In this document: piece after piece, positions 9,561 to 19,139 of the stretch | Position numbering within the stretch: position 1 is the first letter of the stretch | How the letters are laid out: every line of letters begins with the position of its first letter | Assembly (NCBI GenBank): GCA_964556115.1 | Contig: CAZKVC010000001.1 | Coordinates: 186,001-250,000, forward strand | Source: Parvularcula sp964556115 | GTDB taxonomy: Bacteria > Pseudomonadota > Alphaproteobacteria > Caulobacterales > Parvularculaceae | DNA: 64,000 bases | Direction: 5' to 3' | Program-made: the position numbers and the translations under genes | Notes under the pieces: generated by a model | Told to the model about the DNA's origin: nothing | The model's database searches: none | The model's input: the letters and a program-made list of their open reading frames with translations, nothing else

Positions 9561-9771
9561 CAGTTCATCTCCCCCGAGTGGTACGGTACCGAAGCATATT
9601 GAGCGGGAACCCATAGAGACAAGAAGAAGAATCAGCCGCTTCAGAATGATCGCGTCCGTATCAGAGGTTCAGACCCGGCGGGGCGCGCCTTTCCAAACGT
9701 TTGCGGCTGCGCAGATTTCCGCTTTCCATCAGAACCTGCGAGCAATGCTCCGAAGGGTAATGTTTGAAACA

Positions 9772-10647
9772 CTATTCGTACCAGGCGGAAAGGTCCAAGC
9801 CGGTCCATCCTTCGACCTGACGGATATCCTGTGCGAGCTCGGAACGTATCGCCGCTACTCTGTCAGCTGACAGGGCCGTATCGGCACCGACGACCCCGGG
9901 TTTGAACGAACGCTCATAGGTCCTTGGAAAAAACCGAGCGAGGAACCGCTTGAGAGGCTTGTTATCATCGAGGTGATGAAGCTTGACCCCGCTAGTGAGG
10001 TTGGCTGCAGCTGGCAGGACCTCTATTGGTGACAGCCCGAGGAAATCGAAGAGACGCCGGGCCGTTTCGGGCTGGTGTTTGACGACCTCGTCAAAAGTCA
10101 GTACCAGGATATGGTCAGCTCCGAACAGGCGGCGGTAAGGAGAGATGCAGGCGGCGTATCGGGTATCGTTGATCAGCCTTGCCGAATGGTCGAGAGCTTC
10201 CTCGAGTGACGGCTTGCCCCAACCGCGCGCACGATTGTGTCTGTAGGCTGATACAATGCGCGCGACCGGCTCACGCACCACGTAGATAATCCGCATGTCT
10301 GGATTATGCGCATACATTCTTTCTGCTACTGTTTCTGCGTTTTGAAGAAATCCGGACGAAGTTGAGGCCTCCAATGTCATCGGCCTGCGCCGCCATGCAG
10401 GGAACTTCGCGGCGTAGCTACCCATTGCGTCCTGCCAATCCTCTCGAACGAAGTGGTGGGGCTCCTTCGGCTTGCAGGCACTGATTTCAGGGTGCTGCTT
10501 TCCCAGCTCGAAAAGGGTCGACGTCGCCGCTTTCTGTGCGCCGATGATAGCCGCCTGAAGAGCGAAACTTTCAGATACGTTCGACACGTTCTCGCCCAGG
10601 CGCGGATCGGTGTGGAGAGCTTTCTCCGACTCATGCTGCGCTGCCAC
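9772..10647 (-). CDS. Sulfotransferase domain protein
   Basis: A 291-residue sulfotransferase, the last gene of a five-gene minus-strand operon. The PAPS loop is IIGAQKAATSTLFEL near residue 35, followed by the CKPKEPHHF segment; the 3'-phosphate site is VVREPVARIVSAYRH. The GTG start lies 17 bases inside the end of the upstream GT61 gene, indicating coupling. It is the third sulfotransferase of the locus, which strongly suggests a multiply sulfated glycan. Confidence 0.88.
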   Translation of the reverse strand: MAAQHESEKALHTDPRLGENVSNVSESFALQAAIIGAQKAATSTLFELGKQHPEISACKPKEPHHFVREDWQDAMGSYAAKFPAWRRRPMTLEASTSSGFLQNAETVAERMYAHNPDMRIIYVVREPVARIVSAYRHNRARGWGKPSLEEALDHSARLINDTRYAACISPYRRLFGADHILVLTFDEVVKHQPETARRLFDFLGLSPIEVLPAAANLTSGVKLHHLDDNKPLKRFLARFFPRTYERSFKPGVVGADTALSADRVAAIRSELAQDIRQVEGWTGLDLSAWYE

Positions 10648-11851
10648 GAACCCACCTTGCTACGATCCGGCGGCAGAAAGCGCCGAACCCCGTTTTCAGC
10701 TTTGGAGATTGCTCGCTCCCCAGCGTCCCCAGGTTCTCGGATCCTGCGCTGACGAAGCCTCCCGCGTTTCGCCGCTTGGCAGGGCGCGCCGTGTGCGAAC
10801 CGTAGACTGCGGACCGCGAAGCGACCTTGTCGCCACCGCTCATGATTTGCTCCGCCAAGGCGTCGACGATCCCGGCCGACTCTGCGGGCGCAATGAGGTC
10901 AAAAACCTTGGGATCATCACTCTTGAAAGCACCGAAGTAATCGGTCTGGTGAAGACCCTTGCGCGCCGCGATCAGCGTATGGTTGGTGGCAGCCGAGCGC
11001 CTCAACAAGACGAGGGGCGGCGGAGTGCCTTCGAGAAGGACGGCCGAATGGAAAGCCGAGCCCGCGATCCCTGCCACGACGCCCGAGCCGCCGAGCAGGT
11101 CGAGTTGCTTTCGCACCGGCAAGGTCTCTGGGCTGACGATTTTCCAGCCACGCTCCCGCAAAAGGCGCTCAAGGACGCCCTCGCCGGGACTTCGCCGCTC
11201 TGCTGGTTCGATAACGCGCCGCGACAGCCAGACTTTCGCTCCTGCCTGCTCTGGAGCACATGGTCTGTACTTGCCCATGAAGCGCATGTGATCGTCGTGG
11301 AAGAAGTCGCGTATGCGGTAGCCTGTATCCGGTACAATCAGTTTGCGGAACAGTGTGGGTTTTTCGGGAAAACGGTGTTCTGCCTTCAGCCCAATGATCG
11401 ACATGATCTCTGACTGCCAGTCATTCGGCGCTCTTCCCGTCGCCCATACGAACGGTGTTCCGGGAATCTTCTCCGAAATCCAGGACCGGGCCATCGACTC
11501 AAGCAGGAAATGCCCGAAATGGTCGAAGAGGTAGCCTCCATAGATATGGGGCTCCTCAACGACCTCCGCGGCATTGAGCGCCGATCTACCGACCTGGGGC
11601 ACACGGGAGATCACAGGATCCCGCCAACTCCGCACAAGGAGCGACTCCGATATCACTTCACCGTGGCTGTCGAGGGCCCCCGCGTCGATGTTGCGATAGT
11701 AGCTGGTCGTTGACGATGGAATAACGAAGGCGTCGCGATACACCGTCCAGCTCAAGGGCCGAGAGCTTTTCAGGCCGATGTCTTCGCTGCTCCACGCAGC
11801 ATGGCGTTTTGCATCATTGCTGCCCCAACTCACGATCACTCTCCCCTTCAC
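10631..11851 (-). CDS. Glycosyltransferase family 61 protein
   Basis: A 406-residue protein of the GT61 (DUF563) type. Diagnostic parts are the YGGYLFDHFGHFLLESMAR segment near residue 100, the WLSRR motif and the C-terminal GGSGVVAGIAGSAFHSAVLL segment. The family transfers pentoses such as xylose in plants; with a UDP-xylose synthase in the same locus, xylosylation is a reasonable inference. The start is GTG. It begins 15 bases after the tandem GT2 gene and overlaps the following sulfotransferase by 17 bases. Confidence 0.83.
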   Translation of the reverse strand: MKGRVIVSWGSNDAKRHAAWSSEDIGLKSSRPLSWTVYRDAFVIPSSTTSYYRNIDAGALDSHGEVISESLLVRSWRDPVISRVPQVGRSALNAAEVVEEPHIYGGYLFDHFGHFLLESMARSWISEKIPGTPFVWATGRAPNDWQSEIMSIIGLKAEHRFPEKPTLFRKLIVPDTGYRIRDFFHDDHMRFMGKYRPCAPEQAGAKVWLSRRVIEPAERRSPGEGVLERLLRERGWKIVSPETLPVRKQLDLLGGSGVVAGIAGSAFHSAVLLEGTPPPLVLLRRSAATNHTLIAARKGLHQTDYFGAFKSDDPKVFDLIAPAESAGIVDALAEQIMSGGDKVASRSAVYGSHTARPAKRRNAGGFVSAGSENLGTLGSEQSPKLKTGFGAFCRRIVARWVRGSAA

Positions 11852-11866
11852 GCAACACCTGACGTC

Positions 11867-13669
11867 TCACGCCCCAAGCTGGTCTAGCATGGATCGCCCC
11901 ATGCTCCGTGCGTAGCGCTCACTCAACTTTCGAAGGCAAGCGAGACCCCTGAGTGACCTGCCGCTCTGATGGCGCAGCAGGCGACGTGCCGTCGTCATGA
12001 GGAACGGTCCGACAAGGCCTGCCTCTCTCATTGCAGGCTCGTGCAAGCCGTAGACCATCAGCCTCGCTTCGATATTGGCAATATGGTTCCGGGAGCGCCG
12101 TCCGGCGGCAACCTCATCATGCAACAGCACGGTGTCTTCATGCAGGACAGCAATATCGAATTGCCGCGCAACCCGGATCCAGAACTCCCAGTCCTCGATA
12201 GCGGGCAGGCTCGTATCGAAGCCGCCTACCGTATCGATGACCTCACGCCGCAGCAGACCGGAGGAACAGGCGCCGTGGAGGCAGTTCCGCTCGAGCAGGG
12301 TTGCAAAACCGGTCGAAGCCCGATCGATAAAGAACGGCTGCCGGTCGCCCTCGGCAAGCTGGTTCTGGCCTTCCGTGACACAGATCGCGGTGCCGCGCGG
12401 TGCACTGAGCAAATGCTGCACTTGTTGCTCGAGCTTCGCTGGCGAAGACCACTCGTCGTCTGAGTCCAGAAACGCGATCAGCTCCCCCTTCGCTTCCGCA
12501 ATACCCCTGTTGCGTGCTGCGGCCACTCCGCCATTCTTTTCCTGCCGGTAAAGACGCACCCGCGGGTCGTCCAGTACGGCGAGCTTTTCGGCGGTACCAT
12601 CCGCAGAAGCATCATCGACAATCAGGAGCTCCAATCCGCGATAGGACTGGGAGAGCACGCTGCGGGCGGCGCGTATGGTTTCGTCTGCCCGCTGATAGGT
12701 TGGTATGATCACCGAGACGAGCGGGTTCTCGTTTCCCGGCGTCCCATTCGTCGCGGCCCCGGGCAGAATGCTTCCCTTCCCACTCGGATCGAAATGGGCT
12801 GGCTCGGCATCGTGGGCATTGTGCCAGCTCGTCGTCACGCCTCGTGCGCGATCTTGCGCCAGTTCTGCGATCTCCGGGTGCTCATCAGCGTCCGCTGCTA
12901 TGAGGCCGTAGGAGATGCCCAACGGTTTGACGTAGGTCTCCAGCCTGTCCTTCGCCGCCAAGCGGGAGCGAACCCGGTCGATCACCCGCAGACGGGATGC
13001 AAGGGACGCAGCCTCGCGGCGCTTGTCGCTCAATGACCCACCACCAGGCAAGCGCCGGTAGAAGGCTTCGCCTCCCTCCGCAGGCGTTAAGGTCACGCCG
13101 TCGATCAGCGCCCGCATCATCACGTCGCCGTCGTCGTTGACGTTTTCCCTGGTGTCCCAACCGCCGCTCCGCTCGTAAGCGGTGCGCGACCAGAGAACCG
13201 AGCAAGGCGGATGATACCATCCAGTCAGCCATGCCGAGAGGTCGTCCTCGCCGGGCTTTCTGGGTTTGCAGCTTGCCGGCCGGACGTGCCAGGCGCCGTT
13301 CTCCAGTTCGTAGCGATGCCAGGGACAACGCGCTATGCCGTCCGGTGTCTTCGCAAGGGTTTCCACCAGCGCAGGAAGTGCGTCGCGCCCCAAGATATCA
13401 TCCGCATCAAGAAAGAAGTAGGCTTCTGCATCCTTGTCCGCAGCGGCAACCCCAGCCAGCCTCGCTCCTGCCGCGCTGCCGTAGCGACCGGACACGATCC
13501 TGATCGGGCCGGGATAGCTCGCGGCGATCGCCGCGCCATCATCAGTGGAGTTGTCATCGACCACGATGATCTCGTGCACGCTGACACCCTGCCGCAGAAG
13601 TGATGCCAGGGTGGCCCCAATATAGGGCTCGCCGTTGTGGCACGGAATGATGACGGAAACACGGATCAT
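11867..13669 (-). CDS. Tandem family 2 glycosyltransferase
   Basis: 600 residues with two complete GT-A domains. Domain 1 (about 1-230) begins VSVIIPCHNGEPYIG and has the metal-binding FLDADD. Domain 2 (about 320-550) begins VSVIIPTYQRADETI and has FLDSDDEW. The start at 13669 overlaps the upstream GT61 stop (ATGA); an extension to 13795 merely overlaps the upstream gene. Two active-looking domains in one chain suggest alternating or sequential addition of two sugars. Confidence 0.9.
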   Translation of the reverse strand: MIRVSVIIPCHNGEPYIGATLASLLRQGVSVHEIIVVDDNSTDDGAAIAASYPGPIRIVSGRYGSAAGARLAGVAAADKDAEAYFFLDADDILGRDALPALVETLAKTPDGIARCPWHRYELENGAWHVRPASCKPRKPGEDDLSAWLTGWYHPPCSVLWSRTAYERSGGWDTRENVNDDGDVMMRALIDGVTLTPAEGGEAFYRRLPGGGSLSDKRREAASLASRLRVIDRVRSRLAAKDRLETYVKPLGISYGLIAADADEHPEIAELAQDRARGVTTSWHNAHDAEPAHFDPSGKGSILPGAATNGTPGNENPLVSVIIPTYQRADETIRAARSVLSQSYRGLELLIVDDASADGTAEKLAVLDDPRVRLYRQEKNGGVAAARNRGIAEAKGELIAFLDSDDEWSSPAKLEQQVQHLLSAPRGTAICVTEGQNQLAEGDRQPFFIDRASTGFATLLERNCLHGACSSGLLRREVIDTVGGFDTSLPAIEDWEFWIRVARQFDIAVLHEDTVLLHDEVAAGRRSRNHIANIEARLMVYGLHEPAMREAGLVGPFLMTTARRLLRHQSGRSLRGLACLRKLSERYARSMGRSMLDQLGA

Positions 13670-14832
13670 CGGCAGGCAAGCTCCAGTGTCGTCTCGAGCA
13701 GGGACGGATCGAGTTCGAGGTCGCGGTAGAGGCGATGCCCATTTTCGCCGACGCTTCGGGCCGGCACCAGTCCGTAGGCGTGGGCCATGGCGCACGCCAG
13801 GGCGTAGAAATTCGGGTTCGGATAAAGAGGGTCGGCGATCTCGATGATCGTTGCACCGGGCGGGCAGAACATCATGTTCGTCAGGCCGGCCCCGTGAGGC
13901 CCCACGAGCACCTTCGTCCGCTGCATCAGCGCTAGCTGCTCGGACCAGCTCAACTCTTCCATCTGCACGATTTCAAAGCCGTAGCGCGCGAGAATGGGGA
14001 GAAGCTTGTCTTCCCCAACGAGCTGCCTGCCCTTCGAACCCGCACGGCTGATGAACACCCTGGCGTCGGCATCGACGCTCGTGGACGGAGCGAGCGCATC
14101 GCGCACCGGTCTGAGAAGGTCACCCCTGAAACGGTCCGTCTTCAGAACAGTGAGGCTATCGAAACCCGCCACTTCCCCGAGTGGAAGGGTGGCAACCGAC
14201 CCGGGATCAATCCCGAGATGGCGCATCGTGGCCTTCATCACCTCGGTCTGCCGCTCGGGCATGACGAGCCGGTCAACAAGCCCGAGCTGCTTCACGAGAA
14301 GCAGTTTGGGAAGATGGGCCGTCAACCAGTGCGAATGGTTGTGGTAGACCCGCTCACAGATCCAGACGCCGTCCTGCCTCCGCTGTTCGCTCTGGCCCCG
14401 CAGCGCGGCTGCGTGGTGAGGACGCGCGACGATCTCCCGTAACGTCAGTGCACGGTCGCGGTTATCGAGCAGTCCAACCCATACGTCTTTCTTCTCGTCC
14501 GTATGGAAAGCGAGGCGTACATCCGGCAGCGTCGCGATGGCCGTCTCGCCTTCTTTCCGGGTCGGAACGTCCGCCTGGGCGTAGCCGAACCAATCGGGAT
14601 CCGAACTCAACTGATCAGTGGAGCCGTGGGTTATGGGAAGCGGATGGTTTGCCTGCCTCGAGGGAGCCAAGACCTCGTAGGTGCCGCCGAGGGCCTCCAC
14701 GGACTGCGCCTCGACCGGCACCTTTTGCAGCCATCTGTAGCGGAAGTGCCGGGCAGGCACTCCAGAGCGAAGGACTGCACTGGCAGTCCTGTCGAGAACG
14801 CGGTCAGCAGCTCTTCTCACAAGATTGGCCAT
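13666..14832 (-). CDS. Glycosyltransferase family 61 protein
   Basis: A 388-residue second GT61 enzyme. Seen: the NHSHWLTAHLPKLLL segment, the VFISRAGSKGRQL motif, and the conserved GPHGAGLTNMMFCPPGATIIEI block near residue 310. It is cytoplasmic with no membrane anchor. It begins 4 bases after the GT4 stop and overlaps the GT2 gene by four bases. The paralogue at 10631-11851 is clearly diverged. Confidence 0.88.
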   Translation of the reverse strand: MANLVRRAADRVLDRTASAVLRSGVPARHFRYRWLQKVPVEAQSVEALGGTYEVLAPSRQANHPLPITHGSTDQLSSDPDWFGYAQADVPTRKEGETAIATLPDVRLAFHTDEKKDVWVGLLDNRDRALTLREIVARPHHAAALRGQSEQRRQDGVWICERVYHNHSHWLTAHLPKLLLVKQLGLVDRLVMPERQTEVMKATMRHLGIDPGSVATLPLGEVAGFDSLTVLKTDRFRGDLLRPVRDALAPSTSVDADARVFISRAGSKGRQLVGEDKLLPILARYGFEIVQMEELSWSEQLALMQRTKVLVGPHGAGLTNMMFCPPGATIIEIADPLYPNPNFYALACAMAHAYGLVPARSVGENGHRLYRDLELDPSLLETTLELACR

Positions 14833-14836
14833 GGAT

Positions 14837-15949
14837 TCAGAGCTTTTCGATCAGATCGGAAAAACAAGCGTATTGCCTGGACGATGAGAAGGCAGCGGCT
14901 CGCTTCTTCGCGGCCGCCCGGGTGTGAGAACCCTCGCTCCAATGTTCGATGGTCTCTTGGATCGCCTCCGCGAGAAGGGCAGGATCGCAAGGCGGTACGG
15001 TCCGGCCCGTATCTGCGGTCATGACTTCACCGACACCCCCCACTTCCGTGCAAACCGGCACCAACCCTGCTGCCATGGCTTCGAGCAGGGCAAGCGGCAG
15101 CCCCTCGCTCCGCGAGCTCAAAACGAAGATGCCGGCTTCGGCGTAGTGGTCTCTGAGGCCATCCGGCTCGGCGTGTCCCGCGAAGGTTACTCTATCGGAA
15201 ATACCGAGTTCGCCCGCGAGCCGCCGCAGTGGCTCTGCTTCGAGGCCCTCGCCGAACAGGGTGAGATGCACATCCGTACCGCTGTCGCAGCAGAGGGCGA
15301 CGGCCTTCAGAAGAATGTCGAAGCCCTTGACCGGCACGAGGCGCCCTGCAGCGACCAACTCGTGAGGGTTACGCCTTCTGGGCTCGGCATCGCTCCAGAA
15401 GCCGAAGTCTATACCGTTCGGAATGATCGTGATCTTGCCGTCACAGTTCGGTGCGATGTCGCGCAGCGCTTCCCTCGAGGCTTCCGAAACCGCCGTGATG
15501 GCCGACGAACGCTGCATGAGAAGCGGCAGGATCTTCTTGACGGCCTCATTGGGAAAATGGGCATCGCTGCCATGAAATGACAGCAGCAAACGGTATCCGA
15601 AGAACGGACGCAGGGCGAGAAAGTACAAGGCCTGCGAGCGCGGAAAGTGGATGTTCACAACGTCCGGTTTGAACCGGGCGAGCACCTGCCTGACCTTCAG
15701 AAGGTCCCGGACGCTCCTTCGGGCAGAAGCCGTGAGCGCGGCAGGGTTTCGCGCAGTATCGACATGCAGCGGCAGGCCCATTTCGCCGGCGGCCTCGTCA
15801 CCATCAAGCCACGCCGTCATCACTTCATGCCCCTGTCGGCGAAGCCCCTCGGCCAGGCCCGAGACGACGCCCTGCACGCCCCCACGTTCGGCTTTCTCCG
15901 TCACGCAGTAGATGAGGACGCGGCGTCGCCCCCCTGACCGGTCACTCAT
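14837..15949 (-). CDS. Glycosyltransferase family 4 (group 1) protein
   Basis: A 370-residue GT-B enzyme. The N-terminal Rossmann half has the GGVQGVVSGLAEGL acceptor segment. The C-terminal half has the donor motifs AAGRLVPVKGFDILLKA and SEGLPLALLEAMAAGLVPV, which contain the E-x7-E pair. It is the first gene of the minus-strand operon GT4, GT61, GT2-GT2, GT61, sulfotransferase. The ATG at 15949 is preferred; an in-frame TTG two codons upstream is also possible. It is divergent from the ABC exporter. Confidence 0.88.
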   Translation of the reverse strand: MSDRSGGRRRVLIYCVTEKAERGGVQGVVSGLAEGLRRQGHEVMTAWLDGDEAAGEMGLPLHVDTARNPAALTASARRSVRDLLKVRQVLARFKPDVVNIHFPRSQALYFLALRPFFGYRLLLSFHGSDAHFPNEAVKKILPLLMQRSSAITAVSEASREALRDIAPNCDGKITIIPNGIDFGFWSDAEPRRRNPHELVAAGRLVPVKGFDILLKAVALCCDSGTDVHLTLFGEGLEAEPLRRLAGELGISDRVTFAGHAEPDGLRDHYAEAGIFVLSSRSEGLPLALLEAMAAGLVPVCTEVGGVGEVMTADTGRTVPPCDPALLAEAIQETIEHWSEGSHTRAAAKKRAAAFSSSRQYACFSDLIEKL

Positions 15950-16103
15950 ACTCAAATCGATTCCACTTACCGCCTGAGGTAGATTTGGGTTGATCTACCG
16001 GTCCGGCGACTTCACGACCCCGAACGCAGCCTGAGTGGCCGGTGGGTAGGAATGCACATACATACGGTCAGGTAGTTACGCGGCAAACCTAAAGGCGGTT
16101 CCG

Positions 16104-17915
16104 GTGCTTCGTTCCTTTCGGATGATCCTGTCGCTTCTCGACCGCAATGAGCAGCGTGCGCTGTTCATTCTTGCGTTCATTACCCTGATCATCGGCCTGT
16201 TCGACATGATCGGTGTCGCCTCCATCCTGCCCTTCCTTGCCGTCGTTGCGGACCCCTCCATCATCGAGCGCAGCGGCATCCTGAGCCAGGCCTATGATCT
16301 GAGCGGCGCCAAGGACGTCAACGGGTTTCTGCAGATCCTTGGCACAGGCGTCTTTGTCACGGTGCTGGTTTCGATCGGGGTGAAGGCGGTCGGCTTCTAC
16401 CTGCTCACCCGTTTCACGAGAATGCGAATACGGACGCTCGGCATGCGGTTGTTCAGGCACTACCTGCTACAACCCTATGAGTGGTTTCTCGACCGGCACT
16501 CTGCCAATCTCGGCAAAACGATCCTGTCCGAAGTGGCAGAGGTGGTGAACGGCTCCATCACGTCGGCGGCCAAGCTGATGGCGAATCTGATGATCACGCT
16601 CTGCCTGGTCGTCTTTCTTCTGATCCTGGAACCCGTAGGCGCGATCCTGGCCGCACTCATCATCGGCGCTTTCTTCTTCGTCGCCTTCCGGCTGATCCGA
16701 AAGCGTTTGGCCGCCATCGGCACCGACAGGGTCAAGGCGAACGAGCAGCGCTTCAGGATCACGCAGGAAGCCATGGGCGGCATCAAGGAGGTGAAGCTCC
16801 TCGGTCTCGAAAGAGCCTATCTCAGCCGTTTTTCCGATCCGGCTCTGCGCCTTGCCCAGCATCAGACGCAGGCGCTGGTTCTGGGTGAGCTGCCTCGTTA
16901 CCTTCTGGAGGCCGTCGCCTTTGGCGCAATGATCCTGTTCACGCTCTGGCTGCTCAGCAGCGGCGGAAGCCTCGCTGAAGTCCTCCCGGTTCTCGGCGCC
17001 TTCGCCTTTGCGGGTATTCGCCTGTTCCCGACGCTGCAGGAAGTCTTCAGAGATCTCGCGAAATTGCGCTTCAGCGAGCCAGCCCTGGTGGCCTTGCACG
17101 AAGACCTGAGCCGCCCCCTCCCCGCCCAGCCGCGCAGGGCGGGCGACAGCACCATCAGCGTTAATCGTGAAGTCCGCCTCGAGAATGTCAGCTACGCCTA
17201 TCCGGGGACAAGCCATGCGGCTGTCGACGGTGTCACCCTCGACATTCCGGCGGGTGCCAAGGTCGGCTTCGTCGGCAGCACGGGCGCGGGCAAGACGACG
17301 CTCTTCGACATCATCCTTGGAATCATCGCGCCGACCGACGGCCGGCTTCTGGTTGACGAGACGCCCATCGACAACGCCAACGTCATGAGTTGGCAGAGGT
17401 CAATCGGGTACGTTCCGCAGTCGATCTTTCTGACAGATGACACCATCGCGGCGAACATCGCCCTGGGTGTGCCGCCCGAAAAAATCGACCGTAGGCGTAT
17501 CGAAGATGTTGCCAAGCAGGCAAATCTGCACGATTTCGTTGCCACCCTGCCCAAGGCCTATGACACCGGCGTCGGTGAGGCGGGCGTCAGGCTGTCCGGC
17601 GGGCAGCGCCAGCGCATCGGGATTGCGCGTGCCCTTTATCGCGACCCCTCGATTTTGCTGTTTGATGAAGCCACCAGCGCTCTTGACAACGTTACGGAGC
17701 GGTCGGTGATGGATGCGGTTCACGAGCTTTCCAACCGTACCGTGATTATTGTTGCGCACAGGCTGACGACTGTACGGTCCTGCGATAAGATCTTCATGAT
17801 GAAAGCCGGCAAGCTCATCGCCGCAGGCACCTATGAGGAACTCATCCGCACCAGCGAAGAGTTCAATGCCCTGGACAAGGCCGCCCGGCAACCCGCCGAG
17901 GCTATCAGCAGCTGA
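16104..17915 (+). CDS. ABC exporter, fused permease and ATPase (flippase-like)
   Basis: A 603-residue half-transporter. Residues 1-320 form a type IV exporter membrane domain with about six helices; residues 355-600 form the ATPase with Walker A GSTGAGKTT, the signature LSGGQRQRIGIARAL, Walker B ILLFDEATSALD and the switch His in VAHRLTT. The organisation resembles PglK-type lipid-linked oligosaccharide flippases, and its position divergent from the glycosyltransferase operon supports glycan export. The start is GTG; an ATG six codons further in is an alternative. Confidence 0.88.
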   Translation: MLRSFRMILSLLDRNEQRALFILAFITLIIGLFDMIGVASILPFLAVVADPSIIERSGILSQAYDLSGAKDVNGFLQILGTGVFVTVLVSIGVKAVGFYLLTRFTRMRIRTLGMRLFRHYLLQPYEWFLDRHSANLGKTILSEVAEVVNGSITSAAKLMANLMITLCLVVFLLILEPVGAILAALIIGAFFFVAFRLIRKRLAAIGTDRVKANEQRFRITQEAMGGIKEVKLLGLERAYLSRFSDPALRLAQHQTQALVLGELPRYLLEAVAFGAMILFTLWLLSSGGSLAEVLPVLGAFAFAGIRLFPTLQEVFRDLAKLRFSEPALVALHEDLSRPLPAQPRRAGDSTISVNREVRLENVSYAYPGTSHAAVDGVTLDIPAGAKVGFVGSTGAGKTTLFDIILGIIAPTDGRLLVDETPIDNANVMSWQRSIGYVPQSIFLTDDTIAANIALGVPPEKIDRRRIEDVAKQANLHDFVATLPKAYDTGVGEAGVRLSGGQRQRIGIARALYRDPSILLFDEATSALDNVTERSVMDAVHELSNRTVIIVAHRLTTVRSCDKIFMMKAGKLIAAGTYEELIRTSEEFNALDKAARQPAEAISS

Positions 17916-18279
17916 CGGCTGCATACCCCAAGGCCCGATACGGACCAGCGTATTGATGCACCGCCCCTTTTCGGGCGAGACCGCTCGGCTGCGGTCGTTC
18001 ACCTCAGGGCGGTTTTGAGTGCTTGGGGCGAGGAACAGACCGCGGGTCTGGACTTCAACTGAACCCAGCCTCAGTCCACCGCGGAGCGTCTCCGTGCGCT
18101 GCGCTCCGTGGAGAGACCAAATCCCCGCAATACGAACTTCAGGCACGCTTCTGATACCGATCAAGCACCGAATGGTCGATCACGGAGTTGCGAAAGAGAG
18201 GATCAAAGAAGCCCCTCTCAGCTGGCGCCCAGATCGGGCGGGACCGGAGAAACTGTGTTGGCCTCCCCCGACCGGGGCC
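17916..18279. other. Intergenic region after the ABC exporter
   Basis: Base composition stays high GC but no frame looks like a protein. Several GC-rich self-complementary stretches occur around 18070-18115 (GGAGCG/CGCTCC arms) that could fold in the transcript. No T-run terminator was seen. Confidence 0.4.
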
Positions 18280-18720
18280 TGCGTGATCCCCAACTGGCAG
18301 CGAAGCGCCTTTGCTAAATGGTCAGCAAACGGAGGGTCGATCTCTGACCCATCCTGACCACGCGTCGGGATATTCTCACCGTAGCCGAAGGGTCTGGAGA
18401 GCATGGCGTTTTCTCCAATCGTCGCCGGGTACGGCATCGGTGTGAAGGATATTCCAAGGCTACCTTCGGGCGTAACCACCGTACAAAGAGAGACCTGTTG
18501 CGCGCGGCCGTGAAGAAGGGCCGCGGCAACGCTCGCGAACATCTGGCGAGCGTTCTCCCCGTCCAAGATCATCGTATGATCGTCCAGACGGTCAACGTCG
18601 GCGTCAGCAATGCCGAGCCATACCAAGCTGCCTTCGAAAGCGTCTCGAAGAAGGAAATAACGGGCGCTTACAAGCAGATCCCTGCAAGTCTCTGGAAGGT
18701 TTAGAGAAAGGCTGAAAGAC
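18280..18720 (-). pseudogene. Relic of a GAF-type histidine kinase (C-terminal part)
   Basis: Reading the minus strand from about 18720 to 18280 gives a segment matching the C-terminal 130 residues of the full-length kinase at 37335-38561. Shared elements in order include ARxFxLRDA, WLGIxxxDVDxL, the ARQxFASV helix, PFxYxxNxxxRGQ and ADxLAKALxCxLxI. The frame is open from 18785 to 18180 but has no plausible start and lacks the GAF and HisKA domains. It is best read as a decayed duplicate, not a working gene. Promoter and N-terminus are missing. Confidence 0.7.
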
Positions 18721-19139
18721 TGGCCCTGAAGAGGGCTTCGACGACCAGGCGATCTCTTTTGCTTTCGACTACCGATTCTGAAGGATCAAAGCCTGACGGA
18801 CCCGACCCTCCGGTTGCCACCCGCGTTCCAGTCGAGACGAAAAGTCGGGAAGACCCTGAAAGTTAGAAACATACGAGAGGAAACAACCAAGGAAGATCAG
18901 CCCGCTCGTAGGATGTGGTTCTGCTGGTTGTTCGAGCTGCGTGCGGGGTGACCCACTCGATCCAGTGCATCCGTCGAAGCTTCGAACTGGATCCGGTCCG
19001 CGAGCGAGGTGTCATTTGCTCCAAGTTTTCGTTAATAGACGTTGACGAATTCAGAAACTGAGTGCTAGTCATCTCGCAAAAGATACGTAGACTGTATTTC
19101 GGTAATCGTCGAATAAAAACAGTTACCCTGGGGGAGAAG
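18721..19139. promoter_or_regulatory. Leader region of the curli locus
   Basis: 419 bases without a gene ahead of the CsgF-like gene. A TTGACG at 19042-19047 followed 18 bases later by TAGTCA is a possible sigma-70 promoter, but the -10 is poor. The last 100 bases are AT-richer than the surroundings (AATAAAAACAG just before the ribosome site), which suits a regulated promoter. No CsgD-type regulator gene lies nearby. Confidence 0.3.

Noticed and set aside
16467..17216. 249-codon minus-strand open frame over the ABC exporter
   Set aside because: Shadow of the transporter; the plus strand carries Walker A, signature and Walker B motifs.
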